Below, one piece after another: positions 12,701 through 23,763 of a DNA stretch of 64,000 bases (its first letter is position 1; each line of letters opens with the position of its first letter). Source of the DNA: Torymus aiolomorphi (Eukaryota; Arthropoda; Insecta; Hymenoptera; Torymidae); contig CM070874.1 of NCBI GenBank assembly GCA_036365515.1, positions 99,864,442-99,928,441 of the forward strand, in the 5' to 3' direction. The position numbers and the translations under genes are program-made. Under the pieces are notes generated by a model that worked only from the letters and a program-made list of their open reading frames with translations, had not been told where the DNA came from and did no database searches.

Positions 12701-15700
12701 TCGCGAGTTATTTATCTATGACGCTAAAATTGTCAATTAAATCAACTATTTCAAATGCTTTTGCAATACATGACACATTTTCCTTCCTGCTCTTTTGGGC
12801 CTCAAGGAGGTTCAGTACTCTTACCGTAACGCTGCCATTCTATTACCGACAAAATACGGCAATTTCGACATTAGAAAAATAAGTCGACGAAACTAGCCTT
12901 CTAATCATATACTTATCCAGAGCGATGCAATAATTTATCATTATCGGCACATTTAAGTCGAAACATCAACCACACGGTGAAAAATTTTCACCACCATAAT
13001 TATAAAGTTGAGGGACCACGAAACAGAATACTTTTCCACGATGTGGACAATTTTACACTCATGGAACATTGGATTACTAAATTTATTATATTTTAGCAAC
13101 GTAATACTGCATCACGTTTAATGACGATAAACTTGAGTTGTTAACAGTTCAACGAAATGCAATTGACTAGATGCGGAATTAGAGCGATATTTATCTAATG
13201 CCTGAGACGCTGAGCAATATGATAGCCGTTCCGAGATGAATTCCACAGATACTTGAAACCGCTTACTTAATTCGATAATTTGAAGGAACGGGACACAGAA
13301 GCGGTTTTCATAACATTCATAAATTAACAATTATCTGAAAATCGGATTAGAACGACACCTAAAACTTTTCCGTAGGTACAGAAACGTTAGTAAAAGTGAG
13401 ACGGAATACTTGAATTGCAAATTCAGGAAGGAGCTGAAACTCATTATAAACCGGTTTCAAGCGACGCTCCGCTATTCCCAAGTTTACACTTTTGCGGGCC
13501 ATAACCAATACTGCGATGTCGCTCATAATGCAGTTTATGATGACCTTCAATAAGCTCGCATGTTAGTAACTGCCATTTCTCATACCATTGTTCGTGATGA
13601 TTCTGTCCAAACTAGCAAAAGACAAAAAGTCGTCATAATCCGGTTATAATACACTGTAGATTTATGGAAGTCGCGAGTTATTTATCTATGACGCTAAAAT
13701 TGTCAATTAAATCAACTATTTCAAATGCTTTTGCAATAGATGACACATTTTCCTTCCTGCTCTTTTGGGCCTTAAGGAGGTTTAGTAGTCTTACCGTAAC
13801 GCTGCCATTCTATTACCGACAAAATACGGCAATTTCGACATTAGAAAAATAAGTCGAAGACTCTAGGCTTCTAATGAGATACTTACCCAGGGCGATGCTA
13901 TAATTTATCATTCTCGGCACATTTAAGTCCAAATATAAACCACACTGTGAAAAATTTTCACCACCTCAATTATAAAATTGAGAGACCAAGAAAGAGAATA
14001 ATTTTTTACGATGTAGACAATTTTACACTTCTAGAACATTGGATTACTAAACTTATTATATTTTAGCAATGTAATACTGCGTCACGTTTAATGACGATAA
14101 ACTTGAGTTGTTAACAGGTCAACGAAGTGCAATTTACTTGATGCGGAATTAGAGCGATATTTATCTAATGCCTGAGACGCGGAGCAATATGATAGCCGTT
14201 CCGAGATGTATTCCACAGATACTTGAAACCGTTTACTTTATTCGATAATTTGAAGGTACAGGACACAGAAGCGGTTTTCATAACATTAATCAATTAAGAA
14301 TTATCTGAAAACCGGATTAGAACGACACCTAATACTTTTCCGTAGGTACAGAAACGTTAGTAAAAGTGAGACGGAATACTCGAATTGCATATTCAGGAAG
14401 GAGCTGAAACTCATTATAAACCGGTTTCAAGCGACGTTCCGCTATTCCCAAGTTTACACTTTTGCGGGCCATAACCAATACTGCGATGTCGCTCTAATGC
14501 GGTTTATGATGACCATCAATACGCTCGCATGGTAGTAATTGCCATTTCTCATACCATTGTTCGTGATGATTCTGTCCAAACTAGCAAAAGACAAAAAGTC
14601 GTTATAATCCGGTTATAATACACTGTAGATTTATGGAAGTCGCGAGTTATTTATCTATGACGCTAAAATTGTCAATTAAATCAACAATTTCAAATGCTTT
14701 TGCAATACATGACACATTTTCTTTCCTGCTCTTTTGGGCCTTAAGGAAGTTTAGTAGTCTTACCGTAACGCTGCCATTCTATTACCGACAAAATACGGCA
14801 ATTTCGACATTAGAAAAATAAGTCGAAGACTCTAGGCTTCTAATGTGATACTTACCCAGAGCGATGCAATAATTTATCATTCTCGGCACATTTAAGTCCA
14901 AATATCAACCACACTGTGAAACATTTTCACCACCTTAATTATTTAATTGAGAGACCAAGAAACAGAATACTTTTTCACGATGTGGACAATTTTACACTCA
15001 TGGAACATTGGATTACTAAATTTATTATATTTTAGCAACGTAATACTGCATCACGTTTAATGACGATAAACTTGAGTTGTTAACAGTTCAACGAAATACA
15101 ATTGACTAGATGCGGAATTAGAGCGATATTTATCTAATGCCTGAGACGCGGAGCAATATGATAGCCGTTCCGAGATGAATTCCACAGATACTTGAAACCG
15201 CTTACTTAATTCGATAATTTGAAGGAACGGGACACAGAAGCGGTTTTCATAACATTCATAAATTAACAATTATCTGAAAACCGGATTAGAACGACACCTA
15301 AAACTTTTCCGTAGGTACAGAAACGTTAGTAAAAGTGAGACGGGATACTTGAATTGCAAATTCAGGAAGGAGCTGAAACTCATTATAAACCAGTTTCAAG
15401 CGACGCTCCGCTATTCCCAAGTTTACACTTTTGCGGGCCATAACCAATACTGCGATGTCGCTCTAATGCAGTTTATGATGACCTTCAATACGCTCGCATG
15501 TTAGTAATTGCCATTTCTCATACCATTGTTCGTGATGATTCTGTCCAAACTAGCAAAAGACAAAAAGTCGTCATAATCCGGTTATAATACACTGTAGATT
15601 TATGGAAGTCGCGAGTTATTTATCTATGACGCTAAAATTGTCAATTAAATCAACTATTTCAAATGCTTTTGCAATAGATGACACATTTTCCTTCCTGCTC

Positions 15701-18700
15701 TTTTGGGCCTTAAGGAGGTTTAGTACTCTTACCGTAACGCTGCCATTCTATTACCGACAAAATACGGCAATTTCGACATTAGAAAAATAAGTCGAAGACT
15801 CTAGTCTTCTAATGTGATACTTACCCAGAGCGATGCAATAATTTATCATTCTCGGCACATTTAAGTCCAAATATCAACCACACTGTGAAACATTTTCACC
15901 ACCTTAATTATTTAATTGAGAGACCAAGAAACAGAATAATTTTTCACGATGTGGACAATTTGACACTCATAGAACATTGGATTACTAAATTTATTATATT
16001 TTAGCAACTCAATACTGCGTCACGTTTAATGACGATAAACTTGAGTTGTTAACAGGTCAACAAAATCCAATTTACTAGATGTGGAATTAGAGCGATATTT
16101 ATCTAATGCCTGAGACGCGGAGCAATATGATAGCCGTTCCGAGATGTATTCCACAGATACTTGAAACCGCTTACTTTATTCGATAATTTGAAGGTACGGG
16201 ACACAGAAGCGGTTTTCATAACATTCATAAATTAACAATTATCTGAAAACCGGATTAGAACGACACCTAATACTTTTCCGTAGGTACAGAAACGTTAGTA
16301 AAAATGAGACGGAATACTTGAATTGCATATTCAGGAAGGAGCTGAAACTCATTATAAACCGGTTTCAAGCGACGTTCCGCTATTCCCAAGTTTACACTTT
16401 TGCGGGCCATAACCAATACTGCGATGTCGCTCTAATGCGGTTTATGATGACCATCAATACGCTCGCATGGTAGTAATTGCCATTTCTCATACCATTGTTC
16501 GTGATGATTCTGTCCAAACTAGCAAAAGACAAAAAGTCGTTATAATCCGGTTATAATACACTGTAGATTTATGGAAGTCGCGAGTTATTTATCTATGACG
16601 CTAAAATTGTCAATTAAATCAACAATTTCAAATGCTTTTGCAATACATGACACATTTTCCTTCCTGCTCTTTTGGGCCTCAAGGAGGTTCAGTACTCTTA
16701 CCGTAACGCTGCCATTCTATTACCGACAAAATACGGCAATTTCGACATTAGAAAAATAAGTCGAAGACTCTAGTCTTCTAATGTGATACTTACCCAGAGC
16801 GATGCAATAATTTATCATTCTCGGCACATTTAAGTCCAAATATCAACCACACTGTGAAACATTTTCACCACCTTAATTATTTAATTGAGAGACCAAGAAA
16901 CAGAATAATTTTTCACGATGTGGACAATTTGACACTCATAGAACATTGGATTACTAAATTTATTATATTTTAGCAACTCAATACTGCGTCACGTTTAATG
17001 ACGATAAACTTGAGTTGTTAACAGGTCAACAAAATCCAATTTACTAGATGTGGAATTAGAGCGATATTTATCTAATGCCTGAGACGCGGAGCAATATGAT
17101 AGCCGTTCCGAGATGTATTCCACAGATACTTGAAACCGCTTACTTTATTCGATAATTTGAAGGTACGGGACACAGAAGCGGTTTTCATAACATTCATAAA
17201 TTAACAATTATCTGAAAACCGGATTAGAACGACACCTAATACTTTTCCGTAGGTACAGAAACGTTAGTAAAAATGAGACGGAATACTTGAATTGCATATT
17301 CAGGAAGGAGCTGAAACTCATTATAAACCGGTTTCAAGCGACGTTCCGCTATTCCCAAGTTTACACTTTTGCGGGCCATAACCAATACTGCGATGTCGCT
17401 CTAATGCGGTTTATGATGACCATCAATACGCTCGCATGGTAGTAATTGCCATTTCTTATACCATTGTTCGTGATGATTCTGTCCAAACTAGCAAAAGACA
17501 AAAAGTCGTTATAATCCGGTTATAATACACTGTAGATTTATGGAAGTCGCGAGTTATTTATCTATGACGCTAAAATTGTCAATTAAATCAACTATTTCAA
17601 ATGCTTTTGCAATACATGACACATTTTCCTTCCTGCTTTAGTAGTCTTACCGTAACCCTGCCATTCTATTACCGACAAACTACCGCAATTTCGTCATTAG
17701 AAAAATAAGTCGAAGAAACTAGCCTTCTAATGAGATAGTTACCCAGAGCGGTGCAATAATTTTTCATTCTCGGCACATTTAAGTCGAAATATCAACCACA
17801 CTGTGAAAAACTTTCACCACCTTAATTATAAAGTTGAGGGACCAAGAAACAGAATAATTTTTCACGATGTGGACAATTTTACACTTATAGAAAATTGGAT
17901 TACTACATTTGGTATCTTTTAGGAACGTAAAACTTCGTCTCGTTCAATACCGAGAAACTTGAGTTGTAAACAGGTCAACGAAATGCAGTTTACTAGAAGC
18001 TGGATTAGACAAATATTTATCTAATACTTGAGGCGCTGAGCAATATGATATGCAATTCGTCAGGTGTTACAGAGATATTTGAAATCGTCGAATTTATTTG
18101 ATAATTTCAAGGTACTGGACACAGTAGGGGTTTTCTTAACATTAATAAATTAGCAATTATCAGAAAACCGGATTAGAACGACATCTAATACTTTTCCGTG
18201 TTACAGAAACATTAGTAACAATTAGGCGGAATACTTGATTTACATATTCAGAATGAAATTGCAACTCCTTATAAACTGGATTAAAGCGACGTTCTGCTTT
18301 TACCCAAGTTTATGCTGCTGTGGGCCATATGCATTACCTCTATGTCGTTGTAGTCCGATTTATAATGACTTTGAATACGCTCGCATGTTAGTAATTAACG
18401 AGGCTTATACTATAGTTCGTGATACTTCTGTACCTACGAGCAAAAGACAAAGAGTCGTTCTAATCCGGGTTTAATACACTGTAGATTTATTAAATTCGCG
18501 AGTTATGTATCTAGGATGCTAAAATTGTGAATTAATTCAACTTTTTCAAATGTTTTTGCAATACATGACACATTTTCCTTCCTGTACTTTTGGGCCTTAC
18601 GGAGATTTAGTAGTCTTACCACATCGCTGCCATTCTATTACCGACAAAACACGGCCATTTCGGCATTAGAAAAATAAGTCTAAGAAATTAGCCTTCTAAT

Positions 18701-19420
18701 GAGATAGTTAACCTGAGCGATGCTATAATTTTTCATTCTCGACACATTTAAAACGAAATATCAACCACACTGTGAAAAATTTTCACCACCGTAATTATAA
18801 AGTTGAGGGACCACGAAACAGAATAACTTTTCGCGATATGGGTAATTTTACCCTTATAGAAAATTGGATTACTACATTTGATGTCTTTTAGGAACGTAAA
18901 ACTTCGTCTCGTTCAATACCGAGAAACTTGAGTTGTAAACAGGTCAACGAAATGCAGTTTACTATAAGCTGGATTAGACCAATATTTATCTAATACTTGA
19001 GGCGCTGAGCAATATGATATGCAATTCGCCAGGTATTACAGAGATATTTGAAACCGTCGAATTTATTTGATAATTTCAAGGTACCGGACACAGCAGGTGT
19101 TTTCTTAACATTAATACCTCTATGTCGTTGTAGTCCGGTTTATAATGACTTTGAATACGCTCGCATGTTAGTAATTAAAGTTTCTCATATTATTGTTCCT
19201 GATACTTCTGTGTAAACGAGAAGAATACTAAATGTCGTTGTAATCCGGTTATGATACACCATAAATTTATTAAAATTGTGAGTAATTTTCCCTGTTTTAG
19301 GTCGCTGAAATTGTCAATTGAGTCAACAATTGGAGATGCTTTAGTAAAACACGTCAAATTTGCGTAGTGTGGTTTAAAACCGGGGACGGTGTTCATTTTA
19401 TTTCTCGGTCTTATCAAAAT
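3788..19420. repeat. 969-bp satellite DNA array
   Basis: Monomers start with CCAAGTTTACACTTTTGCGG at 3788, 4757, 5726, 6695, 7664, 8633, 9602, 10571, 11540, 12509, 13478, 14448, 15417, 16386 and 17355. The period is 969 bp, once 970 through a one-base insertion near 13527. The first 14 are nearly identical. The monomer at 17355 lacks about 35 bp near 17635, and the copies from about 18300 to 19420 are strongly diverged and internally deleted. A 62-codon plus-strand frame recurs in monomers only because the sequence is homogenised; no codon-level constraint is visible. Length, homogeneity and layout are typical of pericentromeric or centromeric satellites, which is an inference. No CENP-B box was identified. 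Confidence 0.95.
5726..12508. repeat. Dimeric higher-order repeat (1938 bp) inside the satellite
   Basis: Monomers at 5726, 7664, 9602 and 11540 share one variant set (GCAACGTAATACTGCATCACG-like, then CAATTGACTAGATGCGG). Those at 6695, 8633 and 10571 share the other (CAACTCAATACTGCGTC, then CAATTTACTAGATGTGG). Alternation gives a repeat of two monomers. Outside this block the order breaks: 12509 and 14448 are of the first type, 15417 and 16386 are closer to the second, and 13478 is a more diverged copy. Confidence 0.8.
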
Positions 19421-20270
19421 CGGTCCTTTATTTTTTGTATCCGTGTTATTTATACCGATGTTTTTTTTCCTATTAGGTAGTCTTTTTCAAAACAGTTTTC
19501 TATACAATTTTTATTGTCTACGGTTGTTCAAAGCTTTTTCCTTATTTTCTGTTGTTGCTTAGTGTCAATCCTAATCGAAGATTCATTTTTTTTCGAGTGT
19601 CGCTCGAATTTAGTTACATAATTTCTCCTTTTGTGTTGTGTCCTCCTAAACCGGTAACTCAAATTTAATCATGTAGCATCGTTCAATATTCAGTATGCAG
19701 TGTCTTCTGTTTGGTAGGTTTGTTCAAAACCCGCGATTCAACTTTTGCTGTAGTGACACTAAAGTGTGGTGATCGTTTTTTCTCCTTGTGGATTGCATCG
19801 TTGTAAACCAGTCTTTGTATTTTTGGTATTGTGTCATGTCGTTTAAAACTTGTGACATAGTTTCTCCGATTTAGTACTGTCTTTCTTAATCGGTTTCTCA
19901 CTTTTTGTAGTATTGTAGCTTAAAAGTGGCTTCGAAATTTTTTCTACTGTATGAGCGTTTAAAATCACTGATCGCGTGTCTTCTATTTAGTGATATTATT
20001 ATATGGTGTCGTTGGAAACCGGTGAGGGAGTGATTTCTCTTGAGTAGTGTCGTTCAAAACCGATAAAGGAGTGATTTATATTGGGTAATGTCATTAGAAA
20101 CCGAATTATTTTTGTAGTGTCGTTCAGATTCGGTTACAGAATTTCTCGTTCTAAACCGGTTTCTTTATTTCCCCCAGTGTGTCATGTTTCATTCAACACC
20201 AGTTTATGAATTTTTTCATTGCGTAGTATCGTTCAAAACCGGTTATTGAATTTAGTCACAGTTCATTTTA
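19370..20270. repeat. Degenerate short-unit tandem repeat at satellite edge
   Basis: Irregular units of roughly 50-60 bp, each with a core close to GTGTCGTTCAAAACCGGT followed by a T-rich ATTTCT tract (for example near 20046, 20115 and 20228). Divergence is high. The core resembles motifs inside the 969-bp monomer, so this may be ancestral or decayed satellite material. The small open frames here are not supported as genes. Confidence 0.65.
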
Positions 20271-20359
20271 CATAGAACAATGGTTTAACAATATAATTTT
20301 GTTATTTTATTACACAGCCACACAAAAAAAAAAATGTCAAAACCCACGGACCAGACCAT

Positions 20360-21190
20360 ATATACCTTATGTTTTTGAGGTCGCTGATTCCGAATCCGTG
20401 GTCCATTTGACCCCATCACCTCAGGGTCAAGGTCAGGTCAAGGTCAAAATTACAAAATTAATGGCAACCAAGGTTCAACAGTATACATATATGTTTTTGG
20501 GGTCGCCGAATCCGAATCCGTGGTCCATTTGACCCCATCACCTCAGGGTCAATGTCAGGTCAAGGTCAAATTTACAAAATTAACGGCAACCAAGGTTTAA
20601 CAGTATACATATATGTTTTTGAGGTCGCTGATTCCGAATCCGTGGTCCATTTGACCCCATCACCTCAGGGTCAAGGTCAGGTCAAGGTCAAAATTACAAA
20701 ATTAATGGCAACCAATGTTCAACAGTATACATATATGTTTTTGGGGTCGCCGAATCCGAATCCGTGGTCCATTTGACCCCATCACCTCAGGGTCAAGGTC
20801 AGGTCAAGGTCAAATTTACAAAATTAACGACAACCAAGGTTTAACAGTATACATATATGTTTTTGGAGTCGCCGAATCCGAATCCGTGGTCCATTTGACC
20901 CCATCACCTAAAGGGTCAAGGTCATGTCAAGGTCATGTCAAGGTCAAATTTACAAAATTAACGGCAACCAAGGTTTAACAGTATACATATATGTTTTTGG
21001 GGTCGCCGAATCCGAATCCGTGGTCCATTTGACCCCATCACCTAAGGGTCAAGGTCAGGTCAAGGTCGAATTTAGAAAATTAACGGCAACCAAGGTTTAA
21101 CAGTATACATACATGTTTTTGGGGTCGCCGAATCCGAATCCGTGGTCCGTTTGACTCCATCACCTCATAGTGAAGGTTATTTGAAGGTAA
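20360..21190 (+). repeat. Left subterminal tandem repeats of the CAC-ended element
   Basis: About seven units of ~122 bp, each with GAATCCGTGGTCCATTTGAC, a CCCATCACCT segment, then GGTCAAGGTCAGGTCAAGGT clusters and a GTATACATATATG segment. Dense AGGTCA-type words are candidate transposase-binding sites by analogy with CACTA subterminal repeats. The open frames running through these units are not genes. Confidence 0.85.
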
Positions 21191-21232
21191 AATCGACAAA
21201 ATTCTTGTAAAACAAACCAAACTTCATGCCAT

Positions 21233-22996
21233 TTATTTTTTCTTACTATACCTTACACGTTTCTCATCAAATGATCGGTGCAAAGGTTTCCTTTTACGTT
21301 TTTTTCCAGTAGTTTCACAATCTCTTTTCAACATCCAGCAGTAGTCGGCCAGCATACTAGCATCCCATCTACCTTGATAACGCTTCTCCATTACTTTAAC
21401 ATCTCGGTGAAAACGCTCTCCTTGTTCTTCGCTATAATCGCCACAGTTTTCAGGAAAACTATCCAAGTGATTGTGCAGAAAATGTAGTTTGTAATTCATT
21501 AGGCAACCCATATTCCCATAGTTCTCAACCATTTTAGATACAATTACTTTGTAATTTGGGCTTCTGCGATTACCCAAAAAATTTTCAGTAACTTCCTTAA
21601 AGCTAAGCCATGCAGCTTTCTCAATGTTTGTCATGGAACTAATGAACTGGTCATCAGCCATCATTTTTCTAATTTCTGGACCGTCAAAAATACCTTCCTT
21701 CAATTTTGCATCTGATTTACTTGGAAATTTACTTTCCAAGTATTTGAAGCACTGGCTATCTTTATCTAAAGCTTTAACGAATTGTTTCATCACACCAAGT
21801 TTTATGTGTAATGGAGGAATGAGAACTCTTTTCGGGTCAACCAATGGAGTAGCTATAACGTTACTCTTTCCGACTTCGAGAGATTTTCTTTCAGGCCATT
21901 TATGATTTGTATAGTGCTTTGCACGGTCTCTACTATCCCATAAGCACAAGAAACATGGCGTCTTTGTAAATCCAGACTGCTGTCCTAACAATATTCCAGA
22001 AACTTTCAAATCACCACATATCCGCTATTTATGCTTATCATACTGAATATTTTGTATTATAATTTTGAGATTATCGTATGTTTCCTTCATTGTAGTGGAG
22101 TGCGCTATAGGAACTGAGGCATAGTGGTTGCTATTGTGTAGTAATACGGCTTTTAAACTTCTTTTTGATGAATCTATGAACAATCTCCATTCTTCGTCTT
22201 TATACACATTAGGTTTAATTTCATTCATTAAACCTTTTACGTCTTTACAATATACTATTTTATCACCATCATGATTCATTTCTTCAAAGTATGGTTCGAA
22301 ACTTTTGCTTCTTGTTCTGTAAAAAGATACTTCAGTAGATTTTGCCAACAGATTCATGACTTTTAAAGCTGAAGCTAAATGTTCTGCTCCATCTTTAGGT
22401 AAGTTAAGCTCTCTAACTACGTCGTTTAGTTTATCTTGGGTCCATAACTTAACGCTTTTGTCTTTTTGGCCCGCTGGAAGGAGAATATCGTCATCGTCAT
22501 CATCATCATCATCATTTTCAGTTTCTTCATCACTATCGCTTTCATACGATTCATCTTTTAAGTCATTTTTATCAATTGCACCCCCATCAATGCCGCCACT
22601 GACTTCGTTATCTTCTTCATCATTTTTTTCATCGTTGGTATCTGATTCAATAGATAGCCTCTCAAGAAGATCGAGCTCTTCATCGCTTCCCGATTTTTCG
22701 GTAGGTCTTTTTACAGAAATAACATCAGCGTAATTCACTGTTGCTTTAATTTTACTATTAATTCCAATAATTTCGATATTGCAGAAGTAACAATCATCCT
22801 CTCTTCTATCTGGTTGATACCATTCCATTGGGCTATTAAATTTAACTTTGTCATCTTCTTTTGTTTTATTCCACTTACAAAGCATTTGACGACATTATTC
22901 GCAGATACTAAATGTGGTCCACTTTTCTATAACTACATCTGTTTCTAATTTAAAGCAAGTTTTATAAATGTTTCTAAGATTCTCATTGAAATGTCC
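21233..22996 (-). pseudogene. Broken transposase copy (left arm)
   Basis: Near-identical to the plus-strand transposase at 23764-25623 but in inverse orientation. Two nonsense codons are visible: TAG at 22027-22025, where the intact copy has Trp (KHKWRICGD segment), and TAA at 22897-22895, where it has Gln (CEQCRQ segment). The N-terminal zinc-binding part ends at 22996, at the codons for the HFNENL segment, where sequence switches to a different fragment. The C-terminal half (21233-22009) keeps the C-x2-C, H-x4-H and SEEQGE motifs. Inactive as a single protein. Confidence 0.85.
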
Positions 22997-23150
22997 TAAG
23001 CTCTCTAACTAGATCATTAAGTTTATCTTGAGTCCATAACTTCACGCTTTTATCTTTTTGGCCTGTCGGAAGAAAAATATTGTCATCATCATCATCATCA
23101 TCATCTGCAGTTTCTTCATTACTACCACTTTCATAGGACTCGCTACATTG
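22997..23150 (-). pseudogene. Third, diverged transposase fragment at the centre of the inverted dimer
   Basis: Minus-strand coding for an acidic stretch (SYESGSNEET, a run of Asp, then LPTGQKDKSVKLWTQDK and LNDLVREL) matching only residues ~200-248 of the intact transposase, with more differences than the left-arm copy shows. It is joined directly to the truncated N-terminal part of the left copy. It marks the break point of the inverted duplication. Confidence 0.7.
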
Positions 23151-23763
23151 AGTAAAGGTAATTTCAAGGTGAAATGTACTAGATTCATGCAAAACAAACC
23201 TAAACCACGGTATCTGCGAATTTTAGTACAATATTGATTAATTTCATTTTAATACAAGGCTACTTTGAAGAACAAAAGATCATATTTAATTTTCTCTTAT
23301 TTGTGAGATCGTACATTATACAATTTCAAATTGCATAAGAGTGTTCTGTGATATACGTGAAGAATTGTGTAGAAAGTAAGCATGCATTTTCTAATTGTAC
23401 AAATGTACGGTTAAATGAATAAGAAAAAATTAAACATGAATTTTTTTCGTCAACGTAGCCTTCACCTGCTTCCTCGACAAAAACTGTGACGGTGACACTG
23501 CCCCAAACGGGGATGTGTGGAATGATCCGCTCATAAGTTTGTCGGGGTAACGATGATAGTGGAAGCGCACTGCCTTGCAGGGGGACGTTAGGGTGTGAGG
23601 ATGAAGCTGTAGTGTGTCCGACGACGAGTTGACACTGTTCTCGTCAAAGTCGGAAAGCTCTTATACTTAGCCCCGGAGAGGTATAAGAGTTATCACCTCC
23701 GGGACAGTGGACTCACCTGCGATCGGACCAGGATCCCTAACGTGCGGGGTTATACTGAAAATC
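23151..23763 (+). promoter_or_regulatory. Central spacer and probable promoter of the intact transposase
   Basis: AT-rich to about 23440, then a GC-richer ~300-bp leader up to the ATG. The leader contains a stem CTTATAC...GTATAAG (about 23660-23688) and has no counterpart in the left arm. A frame open from 23707 uses GTG, so it is not a normal start. No TATA or initiator element can be assigned with confidence. Confidence 0.4.

Noticed and set aside
3973..16759. A 62-codon plus-strand ORF (MEVASYLSMTLKL...) and a 70-codon minus-strand ORF in many satellite monomers
   Set aside because: They recur because the satellite is homogenised. The minus-strand ORF is present only in one monomer type, and no promoter, splice site or coding bias accompanies them.
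20299..20978. Overlapping ORFs with repeated ...SESVVHLTPSPQGQGQVKVK... peptides
   Set aside because: They run through the ~122-bp subterminal transposon repeats and share their period. The inverse copies on the right arm give the same peptides on the other strand.
22356..22733. Ser-rich 125-codon ORFs opposite the transposase (also 24123-24500)
   Set aside because: Antisense shadows of the Asp/Glu linker: GAT/GAA codons read as ATC/TTC and TCA/TCT Ser codons on the other strand.
23707..23763. An N-terminal extension of the transposase by 19 codons
   Set aside because: The first codon at 23707 is GTG and there is no ATG before 23764, so initiation there is unlikely in a eukaryote.
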